Source of the DNA: Alphaproteobacteria bacterium | GTDB lineage: Bacteria > Pseudomonadota > Alphaproteobacteria > Micavibrionales > Micavibrionaceae | Direction: 5' to 3' | DNA length: 13,206 nucleotides | Assembly (NCBI GenBank): GCA_002701555.1 | Contig: NZVS01000059.1 | Location: forward strand, 1 to 13,206 | Part shown: in pieces, positions 1 through 7,700 of the stretch | How positions within the stretch are numbered: position 1 is the first letter of the stretch | How the letters are laid out: every line of letters begins with the position of its first letter | Translations under genes and position numbers: made by a program | The notes under the pieces: generated by a model | Seen by the model: only the letters and a program-made list of their open reading frames with translations | What the model was told of the DNA's origin: nothing | The model's database searches: none

Positions 1-621
1 GGCGAAGCCATAGCGATTGATATGGATGTAACGAATGAAAAGGCTGTGAATAAAGGTTTTGAGAAAATCCATAAAGAATGGGGGCGTATTGACACAATGA
101 TAAGCAATGCAGGTATCCAGATTATTCATCCCATAGAGGATTTCCCATTTGAGGAGTGGAAGAAAATGCTGGCTATTCATTTGGACGGCGCATTCTTATG
201 TACCAAAGCGGCTGTCAAATATATGTATCCTCAAGAATCGGGCTGTCTTATTTACATGGGGTCTGTTCACTCGCACGAAGCTTCCCCCTTGAAAACTGCC
301 TATGTGACCGCAAAACACGGTCTTATCGGCCTGTCTAAGGTTATGGCCAAGGAAGGCGCAAAACATGGTGTGCGCTCAAATGTTATATGCCCCGGATTTG
401 TGAAAACTCCTTTGGTTGAAAAACAAATCCCCGAACAGGCACGAGACCTTGGCATTTCTGAAAAAGAAGTCGTTGAAAACATTATGCTTGGCGGAACAGT
501 TGATAAGGAATTCACTACAATGCAGGATGTCGCAGATCTCGCCGTCTTTCTTGCAGGGTTTAAAACGAATGCCTTAACAGGTCAGTCTGTGATTATCAGT
601 CACGGCTGGCGAATGGAATAA
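1..621 (+). CDS. bdhA: SDR-family dehydrogenase, probable 3-hydroxybutyrate dehydrogenase (5' partial)
   Basis: The reading frame is open from base 1, so the N-terminus lies outside the window. 206 residues are visible of a family that usually has about 260; the Rossmann glycine motif (GxxxGxG) is missing. What remains has the classical short-chain dehydrogenase landmarks: Asn-Ala-Gly at 106-114, the catalytic Ser at 262-264, and the Tyr-x-x-x-Lys pair with Tyr at 301-303 and Lys at 313-315. After these comes the cofactor-side PG segment (CPGFVKTP). The C-terminal ending SHGWRME closely resembles the SHGW ending of D-3-hydroxybutyrate dehydrogenases. Members interconvert 3-hydroxybutyrate and acetoacetate with NAD(H) in the cytoplasm, in ketone-body and polyhydroxybutyrate metabolism. 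It converges on the next gene, whose stop lies 16 bases away, with no evident terminator between them. SDR membership is certain; the substrate is inferred from overall similarity. Confidence 0.85.
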   Translation, partial: GEAIAIDMDVTNEKAVNKGFEKIHKEWGRIDTMISNAGIQIIHPIEDFPFEEWKKMLAIHLDGAFLCTKAAVKYMYPQESGCLIYMGSVHSHEASPLKTAYVTAKHGLIGLSKVMAKEGAKHGVRSNVICPGFVKTPLVEKQIPEQARDLGISEKEVVENIMLGGTVDKEFTTMQDVADLAVFLAGFKTNALTGQSVIISHGWRME

Positions 622-636
622 GTTGAGATTTTATCC

Positions 637-2421
637 CTAGGCGTTAAGCTCCAATGCTGGTTGTGGCTGGCGTTCTTGCAATGCAGGGTTGGAATCTGCA
701 TATACTGGCCGCACATCCTGAGAAGGTGTTGCCGGATCTGCCTGAGGAGTAAACTCACGTCTAAGCCCGGGCTCTTGCTCTTGTACAACCGCAGAGTTAT
801 TATGCCCCCTTCTGTAACCGCTCTCTGAAATTTGCATCTGGCCTTCAATACCATTCCAAACCTCCATAGGCATTCTAACCTCTTGGCCTTCAAGGGTGAT
901 AACTACACTATTCGTATTATCCAATGCGCCACCTCTCCATTCAGGCGCTTCAAAACCACCACGTTCTTCACGAACATCCCTGACAGCATGTTTTAATTCG
1001 TTCACATAGTCTCGTATGCCCTCCGGATTAGAACTTCCACGCCAGTCATTCTTACTATCCATTTTGTCCAGACCATCATGAAGATCATCCAATTGAAAAC
1101 GGTTAATAGCACCATCAGGCAATCTGACGGTTGTTGTCATATATTGTTCTTTTGTGTCAGTAGTAAAACTATCAGGGTCACCAGTGAAAGCCGCTCTTGT
1201 TTCCGCTGGCGAATAATCCCGCGGGCGATAATTGTCTCGGTTTAATGTTCTTTCTATCCGGTTATGTGCAGAAGGATGAAATACGATTGAACCATCATCA
1301 AGCCCGCCCATTACTTGAGCTACATTGGTATCAGTGATCTGGAAAACAGTAGATTCACCTGTAACCTCTGATCTTGAAACAAGTACATAAGCATTAGCTT
1401 CATCCGAATAGGCCAGAATATTTTGAGGTGCCTGTTCACTTGCGGCTTGTCTTGCCGCGATATCAGAAACTTCATTAACGATTTTAGCTCTTGTCACTAT
1501 AAACTCATCGGCAAGTCCGTATGGGTTTTCGTCGACCTCCGCTACTACTGGCGCAGTTGGCGGTGCTGCCTGAAGCTGAACTCCTGTTGCCGGCGCAATG
1601 ACATTGCGGGTATGAGAGTTTTCAACAGTGATGCGGCTATCAGTTTGAAGACCATCAGGCGCTGTTCTTATATCCAGGCCCTGCTGGCGTGCCAGTGAAT
1701 TCATAACTATCTGCGCATCCAATGTACTTGCATCAACCGCAGAATAATCAGTATCGCCGTTCAGAACGCCAACTGCTGCTTCCCTGAGATTATCAAGCTC
1801 ATTCTCCTGCATATAGCTATAAACGGCGATGAAATCTTCTTGCGCGTCACCTGTAATTTCTATGCCTTTCCCAGCAGCATATTCGTTCATAGCTGCTTGT
1901 GTCAAAGGTCCAAACTTGCCATCAGTCTCAAGTCCAGCCCCATTTAGAAGGTTAAGACTGGATTGTATGGTCGCAATACCTGTCATACTTGTGACATTGC
2001 GAAGCCCGCGGCTTGTAAGAACGCCTCTTACACCATCCATTTCGATAGCTTCGGCCTCTGAAATACGGTCGCCTAAATGACGGTTTGCCCATGCGCCACC
2101 TGCAACCAATGACCCTTGTGACGCAGTGACATTTGTTTCAGATCCAACTTCATTTAAATAGTCTTTTTGAAAAGAGAGGTTTGTTTGTAAATTTTCATCG
2201 ATTGATGAGAAAATGGCCTGTGCCTCCGATGGTTCAAAACTATCGCCCAGATCAGGAAGAAAATCATATCGCTCTCTGGCTGCATTATAAGCAGCCATAG
2301 TATTGTTACCAAAATCGCCATCTATCGTGCCTGGATTAAATCCCATAACCTTAAGAAAAGACTGTACAGATTTTACAGCTAACTCACCTTCTGGCAGCAA
2401 TTGATCAGGTCTGGTCTTCAT
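637..2421 (-). CDS. Protein with two peptidoglycan-binding-like repeats, no signal peptide
   Basis: 594 residues from the ATG at 2421. This start is preferred over an in-frame ATG 16 codons upstream because GGAGAG lies six bases before it. Two copies of a PG_binding_1-like fold are visible: residues about 14-50 (core MGFNPGTIDGDFGNNT) and about 148-185 (core GLETDGKFGPLTQAAM). Each has the DGxFGxxT signature. The remainder shows no catalytic domain I recognise. The last 50 or so residues are rich in Pro, Gln and Glu and look disordered. There is no Sec signal peptide, lipobox or membrane segment. The protein is therefore either cytoplasmic or exported by another route, for example as a secreted effector. 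It is transcribed alone, behind the terminator of the upstream small gene and from its own candidate promoter. Function is unknown beyond the repeats. Confidence 0.8.
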   Translation of the reverse strand: MKTRPDQLLPEGELAVKSVQSFLKVMGFNPGTIDGDFGNNTMAAYNAARERYDFLPDLGDSFEPSEAQAIFSSIDENLQTNLSFQKDYLNEVGSETNVTASQGSLVAGGAWANRHLGDRISEAEAIEMDGVRGVLTSRGLRNVTSMTGIATIQSSLNLLNGAGLETDGKFGPLTQAAMNEYAAGKGIEITGDAQEDFIAVYSYMQENELDNLREAAVGVLNGDTDYSAVDASTLDAQIVMNSLARQQGLDIRTAPDGLQTDSRITVENSHTRNVIAPATGVQLQAAPPTAPVVAEVDENPYGLADEFIVTRAKIVNEVSDIAARQAASEQAPQNILAYSDEANAYVLVSRSEVTGESTVFQITDTNVAQVMGGLDDGSIVFHPSAHNRIERTLNRDNYRPRDYSPAETRAAFTGDPDSFTTDTKEQYMTTTVRLPDGAINRFQLDDLHDGLDKMDSKNDWRGSSNPEGIRDYVNELKHAVRDVREERGGFEAPEWRGGALDNTNSVVITLEGQEVRMPMEVWNGIEGQMQISESGYRRGHNNSAVVQEQEPGLRREFTPQADPATPSQDVRPVYADSNPALQERQPQPALELNA

Positions 2422-2436
2422 AACACACTCTCCAAA

Positions 2437-2481
2437 ACATAATGTTTTTGTATTATGTAATCTTAACACAGAGTGGTTAAA
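2437..2481 (-). promoter_or_regulatory. Candidate promoter with overlapping inverted repeat for the PG-binding-repeat gene
   Basis: Reading the minus strand, a TTTAAC -35-like hexamer (2476-2481) is followed after 18 bases by CATAAT as -10 (2452-2457). A 7-bp perfect inverted repeat (ACATAAT / ATTATGT, arms 2437-2443 and 2452-2458, spacer 8) overlaps the -10 and the expected start of transcription. That is a natural position for a repressor operator. The matches are modest, so the promoter is a candidate only. Confidence 0.35.
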
Positions 2482-2537
2482 GAAATGAATTTATACATCT
2501 AGGCCTTTGATTTTGTTTTGTAATTAGACAAAACAGC

Positions 2538-2563
2538 AAAAAGCCGAGATTCTTAATCTCGGC
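2538..2563 (-). terminator. Rho-independent terminator of the 41-residue peptide gene
   Basis: A perfect 9-bp stem (GCCGAGATT at 2543-2551, AATCTCGGC at 2555-2563) with a 3-base loop is followed on the minus strand by TTTTT (2538-2542) and further T-rich sequence. It lies about 20 bases past the stop of the small gene. It separates that gene from the PG-binding-repeat gene downstream. Confidence 0.85.
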
Positions 2564-2583
2564 CCTTTTAGCAAAGTATATAT

Positions 2584-2709
2584 TTAACAGCCGCAACCAT
2601 CTTTAGATGTTTTGGTTGTAGAAGATCCTTTTGTGTTGGCTTTTTCTTTTAAATTATCCTTCTTAACGTCGGATTTATCGATTTCAGGCTTTTGTGGTTT
2701 GTTTTGCAT
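2584..2709 (-). CDS. 41-residue Lys-rich peptide with GCGC C-terminus
   Basis: A small gene starting at the ATG at 2709. AAGGAG lies eight bases upstream, a strong ribosome-binding site; a longer frame from 2814 has no comparable site and would run into the MAPEG gene. The product is hydrophilic, dominated by Lys, Asp, Ser and Thr, and ends in KDGCGC, with the only two cysteines in the last four residues. There is no signal peptide or membrane segment. Its good start site and dedicated intrinsic terminator argue that it is expressed. The paired cysteines at a flexible tail could bind metal, form a redox pair or be modified, but nothing in the sequence decides among these. I do not recognise the family. 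Confidence 0.65.
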   Translation of the reverse strand: MQNKPQKPEIDKSDVKKDNLKEKANTKGSSTTKTSKDGCGC

Positions 2710-2780
2710 GACACATCTCCTTTTTAAAATTGTCATGTTATACAAACTTATGATTGAGGGTAACGTTCCTGCCGCCGCAT

Positions 2781-3215
2781 TTAAAATGTAACTTTTATAG
2801 CTAAATAAAGCCATAAAAGTGCTAGTGATATAAATCCAAGCAAGAATATTTTGTAACGATGGGGGATATAGTTGCTACCGGTATGTATATACATATGGAT
2901 CCAACGGCTAATGACAAAAACCCAACACAAGATAACAACGGCCCAGCTATTTTGGTTTAGTAGTAATGCTGTTAAAACACCTACATAGAATAGAACGGGG
3001 ATTTCAAACTGATTTACAAAATTATTATAAACCTTAAGAGCGTAATCAGGCCACGCAGAGTGGTTAGTAGCAATTTCACCCCAAGTAACGGCCTTATCGT
3101 CCAATGCTTTTTTACGAACCATGCCTAACCTGAAAAGGACGAACATAGTTAGGAAGACCTGTAAAAACATGGCCCAGAGAATAAGTTTTGTAGTAAGGGG
3201 TAGCATGACATACAT
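2781..3215 (-). CDS. MAPEG-family integral membrane protein
   Basis: 144 residues with four hydrophobic segments (about 8-30, 65-86, 90-106 and 122-140), as expected for the MAPEG superfamily (membrane-associated proteins in eicosanoid and glutathione metabolism). Family-type motifs are visible: NQFEIP at residues 68-73, matching the conserved NxxExxP, and a later stretch with R104, H111, N115 and R120. Bacterial members act in the inner membrane and their substrates are mostly unknown; some have glutathione transferase or peroxidase activity. The ATG at 3215 is chosen because AGGGG lies a few bases upstream. A second ATG three codons later would be too far from it. The start region is buried in a hairpin (separate entry). 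The lipoprotein gene lies 40 bases upstream on the same strand and may be cotranscribed. Confidence 0.88.
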   Translation of the reverse strand: MYVMLPLTTKLILWAMFLQVFLTMFVLFRLGMVRKKALDDKAVTWGEIATNHSAWPDYALKVYNNFVNQFEIPVLFYVGVLTALLLNQNSWAVVILCWVFVISRWIHMYIHTGSNYIPHRYKIFLLGFISLALLWLYLAIKVTF

Positions 3216-3224
3216 ACTACCCCT
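3196..3224 (-). promoter_or_regulatory. Hairpin enclosing the MAPEG start codon and sequestering its ribosome-binding site
   Basis: On the minus-strand transcript an 8-bp perfect stem forms between AGGGGTAG (complement of 3217-3224) and CTACCCCT (complement of 3196-3203), with a 13-base loop. The 5' arm is the Shine-Dalgarno-like AGGGG. The loop holds the AUG at 3213-3215. The 3' arm is codons of the gene itself. This geometry suggests translational control, by a thermosensor-like element or a masked start. The pairing is seen directly; the regulatory role is inferred. Confidence 0.45.
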
Positions 3225-3255
3225 GAAATAATGCTATAAAAAGTATTATCTGTTA

Positions 3256-3483
3256 TTAATCCAGATTAATATCACTCTTGTCAGTTACCGCGCCCACAAC
3301 CGCACCGGTAGCCGCACCGACAGCCGCACCGGCCAATACAGGCCCACCGACGATCGCTGTACCCACTGCACCTGTTGCGCCACCTATCCCGGCTCCTGAC
3401 AAGGCACGCTCTCCTCTTGTGTTGCCACATGCACTTAAAGTAATGGCTGCAGCCAAAAGTAATACTGGTAAAATAGTTTTCAT
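3256..3483 (-). CDS. Small glycine-zipper lipoprotein
   Basis: 75 residues. The N-terminus MKTILPVLLLAAAITLSAC is a lipoprotein signal peptide with lipobox LSAC and the modified Cys at position 19; Gly follows it, so retention by an Asp at +2 is not signalled and outer-membrane sorting is likely. The mature part carries an Ala/Gly-rich stretch with repeated GxxxG spacing (about residues 29-66), the glycine-zipper pattern of small envelope proteins related to the OmpA/17-kDa antigen and osmotically induced lipoprotein groups. AAGGAG lies nine bases before the ATG. It sits upstream of the MAPEG gene on the same strand and diverges from slyX across a 68-base gap. The exact role is unknown. Confidence 0.85.
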   Translation of the reverse strand: MKTILPVLLLAAAITLSACGNTRGERALSGAGIGGATGAVGTAIVGGPVLAGAAVGAATGAVVGAVTDKSDINLD

Positions 3484-3551
3484 AGTTTAATACTCCTTGA
3501 AATAAATAAGATTTTGACATTAACGCAATAACCACCGCAAGGTTCCCAAAC

Positions 3552-3797
3552 ATGAATGATAAAAGTGAAAAGAGAATTGAAGCACTTGAGCACAAGCTGA
3601 GTTATCAGGAGCGGCAGATTGAAGAATTAAGCGAGTTGGCAACCCAGCAATGGAAGGAAATAGAGGCTTTAAAACGCCGCTTGCAAAAAACGCATGAGGA
3701 AATAGAAAATTACATAGAAGAGGCGAGAGAAACGGCAGGTGAAAAAGGCCTAACGCCAACAGAACAAGCCGCGCGCGATAAACCGCCTCATTATTAA
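3552..3797 (+). CDS. slyX: SlyX family protein
   Basis: 81 residues. A heptad-patterned, charged coiled coil covers about residues 5-55, followed by a flexible tail ending in KPPHY. The PPHY ending and the N-terminal pattern of short helices match the SlyX family, which is small and cytoplasmic and has no established biochemical function (slyX neighbours the SlyD prolyl isomerase gene in enterics). Length agrees with the family (about 70-80). The ribosome-binding site is weak (AAGG about ten bases upstream). The gene is divergent from the lipoprotein gene and ends 13 bases before the convergent membrane-protein gene. Confidence 0.85.
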   Translation: MNDKSEKRIEALEHKLSYQERQIEELSELATQQWKEIEALKRRLQKTHEEIENYIEEARETAGEKGLTPTEQAARDKPPHY

Positions 3798-3810
3798 TCC
3801 TGTAGCTTAT

Positions 3811-4350
3811 TTATAATAGAGGTAATATTTTATCGAAGCCCTTTTTATTATCAAAGGTAAAAGTTGCTAAGATAGTATCTCCGTAGATTTTATGCGTTAA
3901 AGTGTATAAAATTTTTTCATCGCTGCAGCGCTCCTTAAGATTATTTTCTAATTCTCTAGAAACTACAAAAATCACATATTTATTTTCTCTTTCAATAATT
4001 GTGTTTAATGTAGCATTAGTGGGAAGAAACGTTTCGCCAGACACAGGTGGCTTAAAAGGGATATAAATTTTCGTTTTTAAAAAAAATAAAAAATATAAGA
4101 TACTAAGTAAAAATATAACTATTCCAATTCCATTTAATTTTGTTGCTACCCCACCATGAGACGAACACGCCCCTTGTTTGCCTATATTTTGGGATGCCCA
4201 TCCGTCGTTACAAATTGTGAAGGTAAAGAAAGAGGCTATAAATACACTGGTAAGATAAGCAAGAGCCATACATAAAATTTTCTTTTTAACTATTTTAGAT
4301 AAATACGTGTATAGAGGAAAAGAAATTAGTAGTGTAAAAATGAAAACCAT
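3811..4350 (-). CDS. Three-helix membrane protein with CxDG...ACSxHGG motif
   Basis: 179 residues, visibly richer in A+T codons than the genes to its left. Three hydrophobic helices are predicted at about 2-18, 25-46 and 73-92. Between helices 2 and 3 is a compact Cys/His motif: CNDG at 47-50, then ACSSHGGV at 61-68. A similar CxDGxxS...G.CSxHGGV pattern recurs in many small bacterial envelope proteins, including DUF3761-like sequences, and is thought to be extracytoplasmic. The C-terminal 85 residues form a mixed alpha/beta domain I do not recognise. The ATG at 4350 lacks a clear Shine-Dalgarno sequence, so the start could be wrong. It converges on slyX. It probably marks the left side of the accessory region. 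Confidence 0.6.
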   Translation of the reverse strand: MVFIFTLLISFPLYTYLSKIVKKKILCMALAYLTSVFIASFFTFTICNDGWASQNIGKQGACSSHGGVATKLNGIGIVIFLLSILYFLFFLKTKIYIPFKPPVSGETFLPTNATLNTIIERENKYVIFVVSRELENNLKERCSDEKILYTLTHKIYGDTILATFTFDNKKGFDKILPLL

Positions 4351-4526
4351 ATCATTTAAAACAACTCTTGAAATAAAAATGGTGGACCTTAAGGGGTTTT
4401 CGCGGAAAAGCTTATTGGCTGATTTCGCTCACATCCAAGAAACAATACATTCCGCTGGTTTACAAATATAGGCCTTTTTTGGCGGTTTTTGCCAAATATT
4501 TCACTAAGCCAACAAACAGAAGAGTC

Positions 4527-4556
4527 TTAGACACCTAAAGAAGAGAGGAATATAAT
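4527..4556 (+). promoter_or_regulatory. Candidate promoter upstream of the NTPase-nuclease gene
   Basis: TTAGAC (4527-4532) is followed after 18 bases by a perfect TATAAT (4551-4556). Transcription would begin near 4563 and give a leader of about 210 bases before the ATG at 4774. The -35 match is only moderate, and a nearer promoter around 4691-4730 cannot be excluded. Confidence 0.4.
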
Positions 4557-4674
4557 ACTACTTATTAAACTTCAACCTGAAAGATCGTTTCTCTTATCTT
4601 GAGATAAGGAATCTTCAATATCAATTTCAATAAATTTTCTTTTGACGTACAGTGGTTATTATCACAAGTGTTTT

Positions 4675-4693
4675 AAAGAAAACTGTTTTCTTT
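4675..4693. promoter_or_regulatory. Perfect 9-1-9 palindrome, probable operator
   Basis: AAAGAAAAC at 4675-4683, one base, then GTTTTCTTT at 4685-4693: a perfect inverted repeat of 9-bp arms with a single-base centre. That size and symmetry fit a dimeric helix-turn-helix repressor. It lies 81 bases before the start of the NTPase-nuclease gene. No repressor gene is adjacent, so the binding protein is unknown. Confidence 0.45.
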
Positions 4694-4773
4694 TACTTCG
4701 AAATACAACCTTTTTACCTTATAAATGATAAAATAAATGATAATTCTCATAGTTTCACCTAAGTGTATTCAAA

Positions 4774-7700
4774 ATGTCAGAGCTAGAAAAACATATTCCT
4801 CTTGATAGGCGTTTTAGAGACCTAACAAAAGAAGAGGAAGCTGAACCAAGCCTTCTTAGCCATATTAGCGGTTGGGAACACGCCGAAGGTAGCTCTTGGC
4901 AAGAACTGTTAGAAAGCGAAAGGCTCGTAATACTGGCTGAAGCAGGCTCTGGAAAAACAAAAGAAATGCTATTCCAAGTAGAGAACTTGCTACGCCAAGG
5001 GCACATAGCTTTTTTTATACCCATTGAAGAGCTCGACAAGCAAGGTGTACGAGAATATCTAACCTCGGAACCCGGACACGCAGAACGATTTGATAACTGG
5101 TTGGAAAATTCAGCAGATCAACCTGCATGGTTCTTCCTCGATTCTGTTGACGAGTTAAAACTTGTGCAGGGGAAACTTGAGCGTGCACTTGGCAAGATGA
5201 CTAGTGCCTTGGGGCATAGCGCAGACCATGCAAGAATAATTGTGTCCTGTAGGCCTACAGATTGGCAGCCAATACAAGACATGGCCATGTTTCGTAAAAA
5301 ACTACCAGAAAGCGCAGAACCGCCTCCTACTGAAAAAACAAAAGAAGAAATGTTTTTAGCACCCATTCGGCGTGAAAAAGAAGAAAAGCAAGAGGAAGAA
5401 AATAAACCTCTAAAATCTCGCTGTGTTATTCTTTTACCATTAAATAAAAAGCGTATTGAAATCTATGCAAAAGCTAGAGGAGTTAAAAATTCCAAAGAGT
5501 TTCTAGAAGAAATAGAACAAAAAGAAGCGTGGACATTTGCAAGGCGCCCGCTAGATCTCCAGTATTTAGTGAATATGTGGAATTGCTCTGAGAAACTTGG
5601 AACACTCCAACAACAACACGAAAATAGCATTAAAAACTCTTTAAAGGATAACCCTGAAAGACCAGATAACGGCGTCCTTTCCGGTGACAAGGCGCGTGAT
5701 GGTGTGGAACGCTTAGCTCTGGCCATGACATTAACTAAGAAAAGAACCATTCGATCCCCTGAACAAAGTACAGAAACGCCTAATCCCACATCTTTAGATG
5801 CTTCAGAAGTTCTAACAGGATGGACAGAGGCGGAAGTCAAAGCATTGCTAAGACGTTCTATCTTCGACCCAGCAACATACGGACGTGTACGATTTCACCA
5901 TCGCAGCATCCAAGAATATTTAGCAGCAAGCAGACTATCTCGTTTAAAAGAAAAAAACCTAACGAAAAGACAATTGAACAATTTGCTATTTGCAGAAACG
6001 TATGGAGAAAAAGTTGTTATACCTACCATGCAAGCTATCGCAGCATGGCTTAGCATTTGGAACAAAGATGTTTGCCGCGAAATTTTAAAACGTGAGCCAG
6101 AAATTTTGATTTTGCATGGCGACCCAGAATCTTTATCCGTAGAAGTCAGGTCTGAACTGATTAAAAAATATGTAGAAGCATACAGCCAAGGCGGTTGGCG
6201 GGGCTTAGGAATGCCTGTTGGAGAAGTTCAGCGTCTTGCCCATACCGATTTAGCATCAATTATACACACATATCTACAACAAAGACACGAGAATGAAGAA
6301 GTAACTGAGTTCCTACTCAAGCTAGTATGGCTAGGCGGAATACAAGATTGTGCAGGTGATGCTTATAACGCAGCCATGGACGAAAGTTTAGGAACATACT
6401 CACGTACCTTAGCAATCAAAGCATTAGATGCATGCGATAAAAGTGATCTACTCCGCATGATTGCAGAAGATATTCTTGCCGATAAAGACCGCTGGGAAGG
6501 CAAAATAATACATTCCGTCATAGAGAATCTATATCCCAGGATAATATCGACAGAAGAGCTCGGGCAGCTAATATCAAGGACACCAGAACCTACAAAAACA
6601 ACAGGCGGATTTTCATGGGCGTTGTATGATATGCTAAAAACACCTATAGAAAGCGATGCCTTAGAAACTGAACTTACGAACTTACTTACAAACCTTATTT
6701 GGGATGGACGAGAGGACTCAACATGGTATTCACCGTCTAGTAGTTTTGGATATCTTTGTGCTTCACTAGCTCGGCTTTGCAAAAAACAAATTAAAAAAGC
6801 CGGCTCAATACCATCTGCGTTAATACGTCCATGTATTATTGCTAACAGATTTCACGGTGACCACTATTCTGCCCGAGACGAACTAAAACAAATAAGAGGA
6901 GAGTTTTTGAAAGACTCCTCTATTAGAGAAGCTACATTTTGGACAGAGCTGGATACGATTGATGCTATTTCAAGCGATGAAAGAAGTAGCCACCGTATGT
7001 ATCACGCCTTACACGATGGGCTTATAACTAGCTTTCAGGATGACGACTGGAATTGGCTCCTAACAGCTTTAAAGGATAGAAATCATCCTGAAAAAAGAGA
7101 AGTCGCTCTTCATGGACTAATATCATTATGGTGTGCAAGTGGGCGCTCAGATTTTGATCTTAATACCTTAGAAAAGGCGGTTCAAAAAGATCCCGAGCTA
7201 AAAGAAGCTCTCTCAGAACGAAGTAAGCCTATACCTGCTGATCCAGAAGAAGAGAAATGGAAAAAAAAACATCAAGAGCGTATTGAGAGACAAGAAGAGA
7301 AGCAAAAAGAAATTGAAAAATCGTGGTTAGACTGGAAAGCAGAAGCTGAGAATGATCCTGACAAAATATTTAAAGGCGAAACCGGCAATCAATCAATGTG
7401 GACACTGATAAAGTGGCTAAGATATTCTGCCGAGAACACAGGTTTAACACTTAAAAATTGGCCTCTTATTCGTCAAATAATGAGTGATAAAATCGGCGAT
7501 CCCTTTGAAAATAAGCTTAGAGCTTACTGGAGAGGAAATGTTCCGCCCATTCGGTCGAGACGCGATATCGAAAAAAGGAACACGATTTTTCTTTCACAGT
7601 ATGCTGGATTAACGGGATTACACATTGAATCGAGTAACCCAGCGTGGATGAAAAATCTTTCTAATAAAGAAATCACACGTGCTGCCGAATGGGGACTAGT

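Larger units (their letters stand above)
4351..4773. other. 423-base A+T-rich intergenic regulatory region
   Basis: No convincing gene lies here. It holds small hairpins at 4397-4409 (TTTTC, loop GCG, GAAAA) and 4478-4496 (TTTGGC / GCCAAA, 7-base loop), a hairpin near 4594-4609 (CTTATC, loop TTGA, GATAAG), a promoter candidate, a strong palindrome and a short direct repeat (TAAATGATAA at 4722-4731 and again at 4734-4743). All lie upstream of the large NTPase-nuclease gene, which suggests controlled expression of a potentially toxic product. Confidence 0.5.

Noticed and set aside
2710..2814. Longer version of the Cys-tailed peptide starting at 2814
   Set aside because: It overlaps the MAPEG coding end and has no ribosome-binding site, whereas the ATG at 2709 follows AAGGAG.
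3281..3595. Minus-strand frame over the lipoprotein gene and the start of slyX
   Set aside because: The overlapping lipobox lipoprotein and slyX are both well supported; this frame's composition (Cys/Arg/Gly runs) is that of an out-of-frame reading of the glycine zipper.
4722..4743. Tandem TAAATGATAA as the start of a CRISPR or iteron array
   Set aside because: There are only two copies, 12 bases apart in A+T-rich DNA, with no further units.
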